The notes below the pieces were generated by a model that did no database searches, was not told where the DNA came from, and saw nothing but the letters and a program-made list of their open reading frames with translations. Made by a program: the position numbers and the translations under genes. Shown here one piece after another: positions 8,435-17,720 of a stretch of 64,000 nucleotides of DNA (its first letter is position 1; each line of letters starts with the position of its first letter). The stretch comes from Thiomonas sp. FB-Cd (GTDB lineage: Bacteria > Pseudomonadota > Gammaproteobacteria > Burkholderiales > Burkholderiaceae_C), in the NCBI RefSeq assembly GCF_000733775.1, contig NZ_JPOE01000002.1, forward strand, positions 868,001-932,000, written 5' to 3'.

Positions 8435-9919
8435 ATGCATATCCAGCTTCTTGACATCACCAAGCGCTTTGGCACCGTTGTCGCTAACGATGCCGTCTCG
8501 CTGGATATTGCCGAAGGCGAGGTTCTGGCGCTTCTCGGAGAAAATGGAGCGGGCAAAAGCACGCTGATGAAAGTCCTGTACGGCTATTACCGCGCCGACG
8601 CCGGACAGATCTTGATTGATGGACGCGAGGCGGCCATTGCGTCACCCCGCGATGCGATGGCTTTGGGCATCGGCATGGTGTTTCAGCAGTTCAGCTTGAT
8701 CCCGGCGCTAAGCGTGCTGGAAAACCTCTTGCTGGCGTATCCAGCCGCGCCTTGGTGGCACGCATCGCGCAACGTCGAAAAGGTTCTGGGCCTGCTTGAG
8801 GAGTTCGCGCCAGGCGTTGAGGCACGTCGCCGTGTGAGTGACCTGTCGGTGGGCCAAAAGCAGCAGGTTGAGCTGGTCAAGGTTCTCAATCTCGAAGCAC
8901 GACTCGTCATCCTTGACGAACCGACCTCGGTGCTTGCGCCCGAGGAGGCGCAGCGCCTGCATGGCGTCGTGCGCAAGCTGGCTGACTCCGGGCGCAGTGT
9001 CGTGCTCATCACCCACAAGCTTGAAGACGTGCGCGCATGTGCCCATCGGGTTTCGGTGATGCGCGCAGGCCGCCTCGTGGCGCAATCTGAGGCCTGCGGG
9101 ATCGATGCGCAGGCGCTGGTGGCCCTGATGGTGGGTGAGGCCAAACTCAAACCCGTGGCAAGCACGGTGCCGGTTGCGAACCGCCCGGCGCGGGTCGCGA
9201 TCCGCCATCTCCGATGCCACAGCGAAACGCTTGCGCTCGACGACATCGACCTCGATATCGCTCCGGGTGAGGTGCTGGGGATCGCAGGCGTTTCGGGAAA
9301 CGGTCAGGATCTGCTGGCTGATGCTGTTACAGGCATGGCTGCACTTAGCGCAGGCGAGGTCCTCCTGGATGGCGAGGTGTTGCACAGTCGGGGACAGCGA
9401 CAGCCGCACGATGCAAGGCAGGGCTATATCCCGGAATATCCACTGAAGAACGCCGTTGCGCCCGAGATGAGCAACAACATCAATCTCGCCTTGCGCCACC
9501 TTTTGAGATTGCCCCTGTTCCCGGACTGGCGTGCGCAGGAAGTGCAGGCCAGCGCCTTGATGGAACGCTACGACGTGCGCCCGCGCCAGGGCCGTCTCGC
9601 CTCGGGTCGTCTATCCGGGGGGAACCTGCAAAAACTTGTCATTGCGCGCGAACTCTCACAGCCGCGGGCCTTTGTCGTTGCCTGTTATCCCACGATGGGC
9701 CTTGACCTGCAGGCCACACAGGTCGTGTACGAGGAGCTGTTCCGCCAGGCACGCGCAGGCGCAGCGATTCTTTGGATCTCCGAGGATCTGGACGATTTGT
9801 TGCGCTATGCCCATCGCATCGCGGTCCTTTATCACGGGCGCATCGCCGGCGTGCTGCCCGCAGCGCAGGCAGACCGGGTGCGCGTTGGCCACCTGATGAC
9901 GGGCGGAACGCTGCAATGA
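8435..9919 (+). CDS. ABC importer ATPase, nucleoside/BMP-type, two fused ATPase domains
   Basis: 494 aa, the usual length of the double-domain ATPases (RbsA/YufO type). Domain 1 is complete: Walker [10 protein letters not shown] near residue 35, Q-loop FQQFSLIP, signature LSVGQKQQ and Walker B LVILDEPT. Domain 2 has the degenerate Walker A GVSGNGQD and signature RLSGGNLQK but no standard Walker B aspartate ([11 protein letters not shown]), as is normal for the BMP branch. It energises uptake through the two permeases that follow; the next start codon overlaps this stop. Context with the binding protein at 11931 points to a purine-like or ureide substrate. Confidence 0.9.
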   Translation: MHIQLLDITKRFGTVVANDAVSLDIAEGEVLALLGENGAGKSTLMKVLYGYYRADAGQILIDGREAAIASPRDAMALGIGMVFQQFSLIPALSVLENLLLAYPAAPWWHASRNVEKVLGLLEEFAPGVEARRRVSDLSVGQKQQVELVKVLNLEARLVILDEPTSVLAPEEAQRLHGVVRKLADSGRSVVLITHKLEDVRACAHRVSVMRAGRLVAQSEACGIDAQALVALMVGEAKLKPVASTVPVANRPARVAIRHLRCHSETLALDDIDLDIAPGEVLGIAGVSGNGQDLLADAVTGMAALSAGEVLLDGEVLHSRGQRQPHDARQGYIPEYPLKNAVAPEMSNNINLALRHLLRLPLFPDWRAQEVQASALMERYDVRPRQGRLASGRLSGGNLQKLVIARELSQPRAFVVACYPTMGLDLQATQVVYEELFRQARAGAAILWISEDLDDLLRYAHRIAVLYHGRIAGVLPAAQADRVRVGHLMTGGTLQ

Positions 9920-10979
9920 AGATGGCACGCCTGGCAGTCGATCGTTGGGGCGCAAGCCGGGTGCAGCACCTGTTCGTGCCGGTGGTAGGGACAGCCGTCT
10001 TCCTGCTCCTTGCATCTGCTTTTTTTATTTCAACGGCTATGCACCGCTTGAAATCTTTCGGCAGATCGCGCTAGGCGCCTTCGGCAACGCCTTCTCCACA
10101 AACACGACGCTGGCGAAATCGATTCCGATCTTGTTCTGCGCCCTGGCCACAGCACTGCCGGCACGCATGGGGCTGGTGTCCGTCGGTGCCGAAGGGCAAC
10201 TCTATTTTGGCGCCCTTGCCGGCACTGCGGCCGTGCTGTCGCTGACGACAGCACCGTTCTGGCAACTTTTTCCAGCCACCTTGGCGCTCACACTCATGGG
10301 CGGCGCCTTGTGGGGTGCGATTCCTGGCATTCTGCGCGCGGGACTGGGGGTTAACGAAACCATCGTCACCATCCTCATGAACTACATCGGCATCCAACTT
10401 GTGGAATATGCCGTCTATGGGCCGTGGAAAGACGCTGGAAATCTGGGTTGGCCCGCTACCATCGCCTTTCCCCAAGCCGCAAAGTTCCCGACGATCGCCG
10501 TCGGTGCCTTCTCCAGCAACTGGGCGCTGGTGCTCGCTGTCGTCCTGGCCCTCGGCCTGCACCTGCTTGTGGAGCGCAGCCGCTGGGGTACCGCACTTGC
10601 TTTACTGCGCAGCAACCCGCGCGTGGCGCGCATGGCCGGGCTGTCATACGTGACTCATGCCATTGCAGTCATGGCCTTGGCGGGATCGTTCGCAGGTCTG
10701 GCCGGCCTGGTGCAAACCGCCAATGTGCAAAACCACCTCCAGCCCGATATCTCGTCGGGCTACGGCTATGTCGGGTTTCTTGTCGCGTGGCTGGCCGGGC
10801 AAAATTTCCTGCGCATCATCCCATTGGCGCTGCTCATGGGCGGACTCTTGTCAGCCGGTGACGCCCTTCAGCTGTTCGCCCAGCTGCCATTTGCCAATAC
10901 GGTCGTCATGCAGGCGCTCCTGTTCATCAGCGTGCTGGGCGTGGGCGCTTGGCGTGAAAAGCGACGGAGCGCGACATGA
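9916..10979 (+). CDS. ABC importer permease 1 (BMP/nucleoside type), apparent -1 frameshift at T7
   Basis: The reading frame opens at ATG 9916 (overlapping the ATPase stop, ATGA) and encodes a good first membrane segment, [17 protein letters not shown]. It then leaves frame at a run of seven T (10020-10026). The continuation [11 protein letters not shown] and the rest of a typical BranchedChain/BMP permease ([28 protein letters not shown]) lie in the -1 frame and run to 10979. Corrected length is about 354 aa, normal for the family. The alternative start in the second frame (TTG 9945) gives an implausible N-terminus. Either one T is missing from the sequence, the gene is truly mutated, or ribosomes slip -1 there. 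Confidence 0.8.
10020..10026 (+). other. T7 homopolymer at the permease frame change (T_TTT_TTT)
   Basis: In the frame read from 9916 this is T_TTT_TTT, the canonical X_XXX_XXX slippery heptamer for -1 slippage. Slipping here would produce A-F-F-Y-F-N and join the two halves perfectly. An eighth T would do the same by plain translation. Confidence 0.6.
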
Positions 10980-11899
10980 CGGCAACGCTGGTGTCGAATC
11001 TGCTCTCCATTGCCCTGCTGACGTCCACGCCGGTGCTGCTGGCCATGCTCGGCGAGACGCTGACCGAGCGCACCGGCGTCATCAATCTGGGCGTGGAAGG
11101 TCAAATGCTGGTTGGTGCAGCAGCGGGCTTTGCCGCAACCCACGCCAGCGGCAATCCCTGGCTTGGCTTGCTCGTGGGAGCGCTTGCCGGCACGCTGCTG
11201 TCCTCGATCCATGCCCTGCTGTGCCTAGCGCTTGGGGTCAATCAGATCGCCAGCGGCCTTGCCATCCTTTTTTTGGGCAACGGACTGTCATCCTTTTACG
11301 GCACCTCCCTGGTGGGCCAACAAATCGATGGCTTCCACAGTATGGCGCATGGGTGGCTGGCGCTGCTGCCCGGAATCGGGCCCTTCCTCGGCCAGCTCAC
11401 GCCTACGGTCTATCTGGCGGCGTTTTTGCTGATTGCCAGCGGCATCTTCCTGTACCGAACACAATGGGGCCTGGTCTGGCGTGCCGCTGGCGAGTCCGCC
11501 GATGCCCTGCGCATGCTGGGCAAGAGGCCAGTGGCGTTGCGCCTGGCCGGCGTCCTCGTGGGCGGCCTGCTCACGGGTTTGGCTGGTGCGGCGCTGTCGG
11601 TCGATTACACACGCACCTGGGTCGAACAGATGACCGCAGGCCGCGGACTGCTGGCGGTAGGCCTCGTCATCGTGGCGCGCTGGAACCCCTGGCTGGCCCT
11701 GCCTGTCGCGCTGATCTACGGCCTGGCCGAGGCCCTCTCCCTGCGCTTGCAGTCCGCTGGCGCTGACCTCTCCCCGTATCTGCTCGGCACTCTGCCTTAT
11801 CTGGTGCCGCTGATCGTGCTGCTGCTGACCTACAGGGGAAGCCAGCGCGCCAACGCCATGCCGCAAGAACTTGCGGGTGTCTTCCGCGGCATGGCCTGA
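10976..11899 (+). CDS. ABC importer permease 2 (BMP/nucleoside type)
   Basis: 307 aa with eight to nine hydrophobic segments. The family-typical stretch ERTGVINLGVEGQMLVGA is near residue 30, and GVNQIASGLAILFLGNGLSS follows in the middle. The start codon overlaps the stop of permease 1 (ATGA), which means translation of this subunit depends on ribosomes finishing the frameshifted gene before it. With permease 1 it forms the inner-membrane channel of the importer. Confidence 0.9.
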   Translation: MTATLVSNLLSIALLTSTPVLLAMLGETLTERTGVINLGVEGQMLVGAAAGFAATHASGNPWLGLLVGALAGTLLSSIHALLCLALGVNQIASGLAILFLGNGLSSFYGTSLVGQQIDGFHSMAHGWLALLPGIGPFLGQLTPTVYLAAFLLIASGIFLYRTQWGLVWRAAGESADALRMLGKRPVALRLAGVLVGGLLTGLAGAALSVDYTRTWVEQMTAGRGLLAVGLVIVARWNPWLALPVALIYGLAEALSLRLQSAGADLSPYLLGTLPYLVPLIVLLLTYRGSQRANAMPQELAGVFRGMA

Positions 11900-11930
11900 T
11901 CGTCCACAGTTGACTTCCCCGGAGAACCGA

Positions 11931-13001
11931 ATGAAACATCGAATCGTTGTGTTGGGCACATTGATTGGCCTGGGACTGGCGCTGGCGAGCCGCCCTGCCC
12001 TTGCCGATATTGCGGTGGGCTATGTGTATGTCGGAGCCAAAACCGATGGCGGCTACAACCAGGCGCAAGATGCCGGCCGCCTGTACGTGCAGGCGCAAGT
12101 CCCCGGCGTAAAGACAAACGAGCTGGAAAACATTCCGGAGAACAATCAGGTCGTCCAGGGCATGGAGCGCATGATTGGCGCGGGTGACAAGGTGATCTTC
12201 GCCACCAGTTACGGTTATTTGCCCTATGCGCTTGAGCTCGCCAAGAAGTACCCCGCCGTCACATTCATGCATTGCGGAGGCGCAAAACTCGCGCCGAACC
12301 TTGGAACCTATTTCGCCGACATGTTCGAGGCGATGTATCTATCGGGCATTGCGGCCGGAAAGGCCAGTGTTGATGGAAAGATCGGCTTCGTGGCTGCGCA
12401 TCCGATTCCGCAGATCCTGCAAGACATCAATGCCATCGAGCTTGGTGCGCAGTCCGTCAATCCCAAGGCCACCGTGACGGTGGTGTACACCGGCGCCTGG
12501 AACGACCCAGCCAAGGATGTGGCTGCCGTCAACACGCTCGTCGACCAGGGTGTGAAGGTCATCGGCATGCACGTCGATTCGCCAATCCCCGTGATCGAGG
12601 CTGCGAAAAAACGCGGTGTCAAGGTCATCGGGTATCACTTTGACGACATGAAGTTCGATCCGCAGGGCTGGCTCACCGGTGGCTACTGGAACTGGGGCCC
12701 GATCATGGCAAGCGTGGTCAAGCAGGTGGAAGCCGGAACGTGGAAATCGCAGGCCATCTACGGCAACCTTGCATCCGGCGCTGCCAAACTCGCACCGTTC
12801 GGCCCCTCCGTGGACGCGTCCACCCGCAAGCTGGTCCTCGACAAGCAAAAGGAGATCGAAGCCGGCACGCTCAACGTCTGGGCAGGCCCGATCTATGGCC
12901 AGGACGGAAAACTTGTGGTCGCTGCGGGTCACGTCCTGCCACGACCCAAGGTGGACGCGATGAATTTCTTTGTCAAAGGCGTGGTCGGTACCCTCAAATG
13001 A
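11931..13001 (+). CDS. BMP-family periplasmic substrate-binding protein
   Basis: 356 aa. A signal peptide (MKHRIVVLG, hydrophobic core, cleavage after ALA at about residue 25) precedes a mature chain beginning [10 protein letters not shown]. The family pattern [13 protein letters not shown] follows, then the hinge and ligand-pocket region [11 protein letters not shown] and [16 protein letters not shown]. There is no lipobox cysteine, so it is free in the periplasm, unlike the TmpC/PnrA lipoproteins. ATG 11931 is preceded by GGAG. BMP proteins bind nucleosides or purine-like heterocycles; the neighbouring hydrolases suggest a ureide or cyclic amide. Confidence 0.9.
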   Translation: MKHRIVVLGTLIGLGLALASRPALADIAVGYVYVGAKTDGGYNQAQDAGRLYVQAQVPGVKTNELENIPENNQVVQGMERMIGAGDKVIFATSYGYLPYALELAKKYPAVTFMHCGGAKLAPNLGTYFADMFEAMYLSGIAAGKASVDGKIGFVAAHPIPQILQDINAIELGAQSVNPKATVTVVYTGAWNDPAKDVAAVNTLVDQGVKVIGMHVDSPIPVIEAAKKRGVKVIGYHFDDMKFDPQGWLTGGYWNWGPIMASVVKQVEAGTWKSQAIYGNLASGAAKLAPFGPSVDASTRKLVLDKQKEIEAGTLNVWAGPIYGQDGKLVVAAGHVLPRPKVDAMNFFVKGVVGTLK

Positions 13002-13702
13002 ATCGCTCCGAGACGACGGCGCAGCCCATTGCCGCCGACCCCTATGCCTGGCCCTATGACGGGGACCTGCGCCCGGACAACACGGCCTTGATGGTGATCG
13101 ACATGCAGACCGACTTCTGTGGCGTCGGGGGATACGTCGACCGCATGGGCTACGACTTGTCCCTCACGCGTGCACCCATCAAGCCCATCGCCGCCACCCT
13201 GGCCGCGCTTCGCGCCTTTGGCGCCACCATCATCCATACCCGGGAAGGCCACAGGCCAGACCTATCCGATCTGCCAGCCAACAAGCGTTGGCGCAGTCAG
13301 CGCATGGGCGCCGGAATCGGGGATCCAGGCCCATGCGGCAAGATCCTGGTGCGGGGGGAGCCGGGGTGGGAAATCATCCCCGAGCTCTCGCCCAACCCGG
13401 GTGAGATCGTGATCGACAAGCCGGGTAAGGGTTCGTTTTGCGCCACCGATCTGGAGTTCATCCTGCGCCAGCGGCAAATCCGCAACATCATCCTGACCGG
13501 CATCACCACCGATGTGTGTGTGCACACCACCATGCGTGAAGCCAACGATCGTGGCTTTGAATGCCTCGTGCTGGGTGACTGCTGCGGCGCCACCGATGCG
13601 GGCAACCATCGGGCCGCGCTCAAGATGGTCACCATGCAAGGCGGGGTGTTCGGTGCCGTGGCCGATTCCAGCGCGCTGCTTCAATCACTGGAGTGCCCAT
13701 GA
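12998..13702 (+). CDS. biuH: Cysteine hydrolase, biuret amidohydrolase (BiuH)-like
   Basis: 234 aa, isochorismatase fold. The catalytic triad is clear: Asp in [10 protein letters not shown], Lys in DKPGKGSF and Cys in TTDVCVHTT, with the cis-peptide region (ILTGITTDV) before it. The N-terminal DPYAWPYDG...RPDNTAL and the stretch [11 protein letters not shown] are, to my recollection, closely matched in biuret hydrolases of rhizobia, which cut biuret to allophanate and ammonia. Ureidoacrylate hydrolases (RutB) are the main alternative. ATG 12998 overlaps the stop of the binding protein gene, placing it in the importer operon. Confidence 0.8.
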   Translation: MNRSETTAQPIAADPYAWPYDGDLRPDNTALMVIDMQTDFCGVGGYVDRMGYDLSLTRAPIKPIAATLAALRAFGATIIHTREGHRPDLSDLPANKRWRSQRMGAGIGDPGPCGKILVRGEPGWEIIPELSPNPGEIVIDKPGKGSFCATDLEFILRQRQIRNIILTGITTDVCVHTTMREANDRGFECLVLGDCCGATDAGNHRAALKMVTMQGGVFGAVADSSALLQSLECP

Positions 13703-14382
13703 CCCCACCCGCACCAAACGCCCCAACGCTGAGCGTGCCTGCGAAGCCTGGCACGTTTCGCGCACCGTTGTCGCGTACTGCGCTCATTCTCATCGACATG
13801 CAGCGCGATTTCATCGAACCCGGCGGCTTCGGCGAAGCCCTCGGCAACGACGTTTCGCAGCTGGCCAGTGCGGTGGATGCTGCCGTGCAGCTCCTGCAAT
13901 GGGCGCGCGGCCTGGGGCTGATGGTGGTGCATACGCGCGAATCGCACGCTGCCGACCTTTCCGATTGCCCTGCGTCCAAGCGCCTGCGCGGCGAACCCGT
14001 CCTGCGCATTGGGGACGTGGGCCCAATGGGTCGTGTCTTGGTCCGGGGAGAGCCCGGCAATGCGATCGTCGCCGCGCTCAGCCCCGCGCCCGGCGAGATC
14101 GTGATCGACAAGCCGGGCAAAGGCGCTTTCTATGGCACCACGCTGCACGCGCTCCTTGGCGCGCGCGGCATCACCCACTTGCTTTTCGGCGGGGTGACCA
14201 CGGAGGTTTGCGTGCAATCGAGCATGCGCGAGGCGAACGACCGTGGCTATGAGTGCCTGTTGGTGGAGGAAGCCACGGCCAGCTATTTTCCCCAATTCAA
14301 GCAAGCCACGCTTGCGATGATTGTGGCGCAGGGGGGAATCGTCGGCTGGACCTGCCCCATTGCCGCACTGCTCGGTGCCTGA
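13699..14382 (+). CDS. Second isochorismatase-fold cysteine hydrolase
   Basis: 227 aa from ATG 13699, which overlaps the preceding stop (ATGA) and has GGAG upstream. The triad is present: Asp in ILIDMQRDF, Lys in DKPGKGAF, Cys in TTEVCVQSS. It is clearly paralogous to its neighbour ([22 protein letters not shown]) but diverges at the N-terminus and around the pocket ([14 protein letters not shown]), so a different amide substrate is likely. It is the last gene of the rightward operon. Specific substrate unknown. Confidence 0.8.
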   Translation: MTPPAPNAPTLSVPAKPGTFRAPLSRTALILIDMQRDFIEPGGFGEALGNDVSQLASAVDAAVQLLQWARGLGLMVVHTRESHAADLSDCPASKRLRGEPVLRIGDVGPMGRVLVRGEPGNAIVAALSPAPGEIVIDKPGKGAFYGTTLHALLGARGITHLLFGGVTTEVCVQSSMREANDRGYECLLVEEATASYFPQFKQATLAMIVAQGGIVGWTCPIAALLGA

Positions 14383-14561
14383 GTGCGGGTGCGGCAACCG
14401 TCACGCCACCACTTGTGGCACCGGTCGAACCGGGCGCTCCGTGGCCCGTACGCAGGGGCACAGGCTCGGCAGCCGGCACGGCGCATGCACAACGTGGGGA
14501 TGCGCGGATGGATCCACGCATTGCACGGCGCGCTTCTCAGGGCCCGCGTCAAGCCGGCCGT

Positions 14562-15428
14562 TCAGGGCTCAGTGCGAGGCGATGAGGCCGGCGTGGCCTG
14601 CAGGTGCTGCATAAGCTCCGCCTTGATCTGCCGAAGCCAGGATTTCACGGCCTGCTCGTTACGCAAGCCCATGCGCATGAGGATCTTTTGTCCGGCTGAA
14701 GCCGACTCAAGGGTGGAGTCAGCATAGGTGTACAGCACATGCGGCTGCGCCAGCAGGATCGGCGCTTGGGGCTCGGGGGCTGCGAGCAAATTATCGATCA
14801 CCACGAGGAGTCGCGCGTTGAAGTTTCCGCTCGGGTAGCCCAATTCCTTGTATGCCTGCTCAAAAAGCGGGTAAAAATCAAGATAGACCGAAACCAACCG
14901 CTGCGCGCCGAGGCTTTGCAAGATTTGCAGATACGGCGCATAGCGCGCGGCGTTGCCTTGCGCGATCGCCAGTGTGGCGCCATGGCCCGAAACCTGGAAG
15001 CTTCCCGGCACGGGTTTGACAGGCCAGGCCTGGACCGGGGCCTGCTGTCGCGGCAGGTTATCGAGGGTTGACACGATGTGCACGATCAGCCTGTGCGGCA
15101 CGACCCATTGCGCGAAGGCCGACCTGCCAATGATGGATTCGATGGCCTTGCCGATCGCCGAGTCACTGTGTTCGAGTGTGGGCAATGACGCGCTTGTTGC
15201 TGGCACTTGCAGTTGAGGCTGCGCAGCCGAAACGGCGTTCGACGCGCCACGCGTGACGGGGACCACGGGCATGGCTGGTGCGGAGGCCGCAGGTGGGGTG
15301 CCTGCCGTGCGCTGGATGGCATATTCGGTGAAGTGAACCACACGCTCCCAGTTCAGGAGCGCAAGGACGATCGCCGTCACGACTACGATCATCGCCACGA
15401 TTTCCACAGAGTCGACTTTTCTCATCAT
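14562..15428 (-). CDS. DUF3014 protein, single membrane anchor
   Basis: About 288 aa from ATG 15428, which has AGGA five bases upstream. One N-terminal transmembrane helix (IVAMIVVVTAIVLALLNW) is followed by a Pro/Ala linker and a globular periplasmic domain with the DUF3014 pattern (HRLIVHIVSTLDNLPR, YLDFYPLFEQAYKELGYP, and a late IKAELMQHL). The function of this family is not established. It converges with the hydrolase operon and seems unrelated to it. Confidence 0.8.
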   Translation of the reverse strand: MMRKVDSVEIVAMIVVVTAIVLALLNWERVVHFTEYAIQRTAGTPPAASAPAMPVVPVTRGASNAVSAAQPQLQVPATSASLPTLEHSDSAIGKAIESIIGRSAFAQWVVPHRLIVHIVSTLDNLPRQQAPVQAWPVKPVPGSFQVSGHGATLAIAQGNAARYAPYLQILQSLGAQRLVSVYLDFYPLFEQAYKELGYPSGNFNARLLVVIDNLLAAPEPQAPILLAQPHVLYTYADSTLESASAGQKILMRMGLRNEQAVKSWLRQIKAELMQHLQATPASSPRTEP

Positions 15429-15591
15429 CGCCATCCTGGTTCGAAATGCAATGCGGCGCACAGTGCCTGGTCGTCCCCCAGCCGGCGCGGCCCGGCGGCC
15501 TCATCGATTGAACGGTGCGGCCGGCTGCGGGGTCGCCGGTTGCCACTGCGGATCCAGCCCATGGTCGGCAATGATCCCACAAGGGAAAAGA

Positions 15592-16014
15592 TCAATCCAC
15601 CGCGAGAATCACATGGCTGGCCTTGATCAGAACGCCCACCGCGTCGCCGACCTTCAGGGCCAGGTCTTTCTCACTGCCCTTGGTGATCATGACGACGAGT
15701 TCGGGGCCACCGGCCACCTGCACCACCACTTCGGTCTCGACGGCGCCGGTGACGACGGATTTGACCGTTCCAGCGAGGTGATTGCGTGCCGAGGTCTTGG
15801 GCAGCGGCCCGACCACGAGGATCGGCCACGACGCTTTCACGAGCGCGAGCACCCTTTGCCCGGGACTCAAGCCCAAGGCGCGCGCGCTTTCCTTGGTCAC
15901 GATGGCAACGAGTTTTCCCCCGGCCTGGAGATCGAGGATGACTTCGCTGTTGACCGCACCGTCGTGCACAGCACGAACGGTAGCCTGGAATTGATTGCGA
16001 GCACTGGTTTTCAT
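15592..16014 (-). CDS. Tandem-Mop (di-Mop) molybdate-binding protein
   Basis: 140 aa made of two Mop/TOBE-like repeats, both starting with the molbindin signature TSARNQF or TSARNHL (residues 3-9 and about 74-80). Each continues with a TV-x4-x-GAV(N/E)-(S/T)-E(V) strand pair and VxxITK. Such ModG-type proteins store or shuttle molybdate or tungstate in the cytoplasm. ATG 16014 is chosen for an upstream AGGAG. The window also encodes a molybdenum hydroxylase (48-52 kb), a possible user of the cofactor, though not adjacent. Confidence 0.9.
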   Translation of the reverse strand: MKTSARNQFQATVRAVHDGAVNSEVILDLQAGGKLVAIVTKESARALGLSPGQRVLALVKASWPILVVGPLPKTSARNHLAGTVKSVVTGAVETEVVVQVAGGPELVVMITKGSEKDLALKVGDAVGVLIKASHVILAVD

Positions 16015-16416
16015 GGGCCTGATCTCCTGGTTCGAGTCACGCGCTGCCGCAAAGCGCCACAGCGACAATTCTCCATGCCGCCCAGACCATGCCGAGGGAT
16101 AACCTGGACGAAGGCAGCATGCCAACGCGCCTCAGTGGCCAGGAAGCCGGCCAGCCCGGCTGGGCGCGTGTCCGTAGGCCACCGGGACCTCACTGAGCAT
16201 AAGGCGCTGGCCGATCCTGTCAAGGACTGGACCACCGATGTGGACAGCACCGTTTCGGCATCGCCCCGTTGCCCCCGCCCGGCACGTCACCCAAGCCAGT
16301 CGAGCTGATCGCCGGTGCCCGGCGCGGCCCTCGGCCCTCAAGCGCGGCCCGGCAGGGCCGGGGCTGTGGATGTCTGCAGCTGCTCGCCCGGGCGGCTTTC
16401 GGGAGGCAAGGTCCCC
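16015..16416. other. Intergenic stretch without a recognisable gene
   Basis: About 400 bases between the Mop gene and the DoxX gene, both leftward. It contains GC-rich short palindromes near 16320-16365 that could act as a weak terminator for the DoxX gene, but no T-run follows. Nothing else seen. Confidence 0.4.
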
Positions 16417-16827
16417 TCAGTTGGCACCGCGCTGTGTCGGCTTGAGCGCCATGGCACCATCGCCAAGCAGGTACAGCACGATCAGGCCAACGGTCCAGAA
16501 GGCGGGGTACTCCCAGCCGCCGCCCTTGTTCGTAAACAGCCAGCCGTTGCCGCCGTGCACGAGCACGATCGTGCCGAGCATCTCAAGGGCTAACGGCAGC
16601 GCCACCCAGGGGGCATAAATACCCAAAATCAGCGCCAACCCGCCGAAGAACTCAAGCGCGATGACGGCGTAGGCCGCGATTGCAGGCAAGCCGAGCGAGG
16701 CGAAATAGCCAACGAAGCCGGGCACGGTAAAGACAAAAATCTTCAGCCCGACATGGGCCAGGAACATGATGCCGAGGCTTACGCGCAAAAGCAATGCGGC
16801 GTAAGGGGACGTGGATGTCTTGATCAT
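16417..16827 (-). CDS. DoxX family membrane protein
   Basis: 136 aa with four transmembrane segments. The family pattern LRVSLGIMFLAHVGLKI in helix 1, GLALILGIYAPWVALPLALEMLG in the middle and GWEYPAFW before the last helix fit DoxX/DoxD-like proteins. ATG 16827 follows AAGGA; a TTG further out is less likely. DoxX proteins are linked to thiol or quinone redox functions in some bacteria, but the role here is unknown. It lies downstream of an NADP-binding reductase gene on the same strand, 99 bases away. Confidence 0.85.
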   Translation of the reverse strand: MIKTSTSPYAALLLRVSLGIMFLAHVGLKIFVFTVPGFVGYFASLGLPAIAAYAVIALEFFGGLALILGIYAPWVALPLALEMLGTIVLVHGGNGWLFTNKGGGWEYPAFWTVGLIVLYLLGDGAMALKPTQRGAN

Positions 16828-16848
16828 GATGATCCTTTGCGTCAAAAA

Positions 16849-16881
16849 ATGCGTAGATGGAATGCGTAGATGGAATGCGTA
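16849..16881. repeat. 13-base tandem repeat, two and a half copies
   Basis: ATGCGTAGATGGA occurs twice in tandem at 16849-16874, followed by a partial third copy. It sits just upstream of the DoxX gene and is probably a replication-slippage product. Confidence 0.8.
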
Positions 16882-16926
16882 TCGACCGACTTGGGGCTGC
16901 GAGTCGGTCGACCAGCGGGCGGTAGG

Positions 16927-17556
16927 TCAAGCCTTGCGTAACCATGTGGGTGCAATGCTGGTGCCAAGGCCGGCGCCGTAGCCCAGGTAAATGTTCAGGC
17001 CCGCAAGCGGCTCCAGGTAGCGTGCGTTCTTCAGTGCCCCGGCATCGATGACATCGAACCCCATGGAGCGCGCCATCGTCTCCACCGTTTCCTTGGCCTT
17101 GGCGTCATCGCCGGCGATGAACGTCGCAACCTTCTTGCCATCGCCAAAATCGGCACCCGCGGCAAGCACCTGCGCGAACACCGTATTGAAGGCCTTGACG
17201 ATCTGCACGTTCGGCACAGCGCGCGCAATTTCCTCGGCAGCCGATGTCGTGTGTCCCAGTGTCAGACCCATATAGTCATCCGTCAACGGGTTCGTAATGT
17301 CCACGACGACTTGTCCCGCGCCCGGGGCAACCGCACGCAAGGCGCTCACCGCGTCGGGGTAAGCCGTTGCCAGAACGATGAGTTCGCTGCCCGTTGCCGC
17401 GTCTGCAGCAGCGGCAGCGCGCGCGCCATAACGGGCCGCAAGCTGGCTCGCCTTGGCGGCGTCGCGTCCCGTGACGATGACCTGATGGCCGGCTTTGGTG
17501 AGTTGTTGAACGAAGGCCGAGCCCATGTTGCCCGATCCAATAACTGTGATTTTCAT
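16927..17556 (-). CDS. NADP-binding reductase of the F420-dependent NADP oxidoreductase (NpdG-like) family
   Basis: 209 aa. A Rossmann fold opens the protein: MKITVIGSGNMGSAF, then a VTGRDAAKA strand end that suits NADP. Later blocks are VVVDITNPL and VKAFNTVFAQVL, typical of the NADPH-dependent F420 reductase-like (coenzyme F420-independent in proteobacteria) group, and the C-terminal ARYLEPLAGLNIYLGYG. ATG 17556 follows AAAGGA. It is divergent from the LysR gene at 17721, a classical regulator-target arrangement. Substrate unknown. Confidence 0.85.
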   Translation of the reverse strand: MKITVIGSGNMGSAFVQQLTKAGHQVIVTGRDAAKASQLAARYGARAAAAADAATGSELIVLATAYPDAVSALRAVAPGAGQVVVDITNPLTDDYMGLTLGHTTSAAEEIARAVPNVQIVKAFNTVFAQVLAAGADFGDGKKVATFIAGDDAKAKETVETMARSMGFDVIDAGALKNARYLEPLAGLNIYLGYGAGLGTSIAPTWLRKA

Positions 17557-17683
17557 GACGTTTCCTTTGTGAAGTTTCCATCGGTGGCACCGGCCTGACT
17601 TGCGCTGGCAAGTCCAAACAATGCACACCATGGAAAGGACTGTAGGCGGCAGGAATCCAAGGAAACAGATGGCGCGGCGCAAT

Positions 17684-17698
17684 TTATCATTACGATAA
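17684..17698. promoter_or_regulatory. Candidate LysR box TTATC-N5-GATAA
   Basis: A perfect inverted repeat, TTATCATTACGATAA, containing the LysR T-N11-A motif. It lies 23 bases before the LysR start codon, within the divergent promoter region shared with the reductase gene. Autoregulation plus target activation would be expected. Confidence 0.55.
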
Positions 17699-17720
17699 CC
17701 GTAACAATCAATCAAACTTT

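Noticed and set aside
9945-10019. Independent TTG start for permease 1 in the second frame
   Set aside because: It would yield an Arg/Gly/Pro-rich N-terminus in place of the clear membrane helix in the other frame, so a frame change explains the data better.
12740-12997. Upstream extension of the biuret-hydrolase-like frame
   Set aside because: It lies within the binding-protein gene; the ATG at 12998 overlapping its stop is the coherent start.
16238-16618. 126-codon plus-strand frame
   Set aside because: Pro/Arg/Ser-rich and overlapping the DoxX gene antisense; no support.
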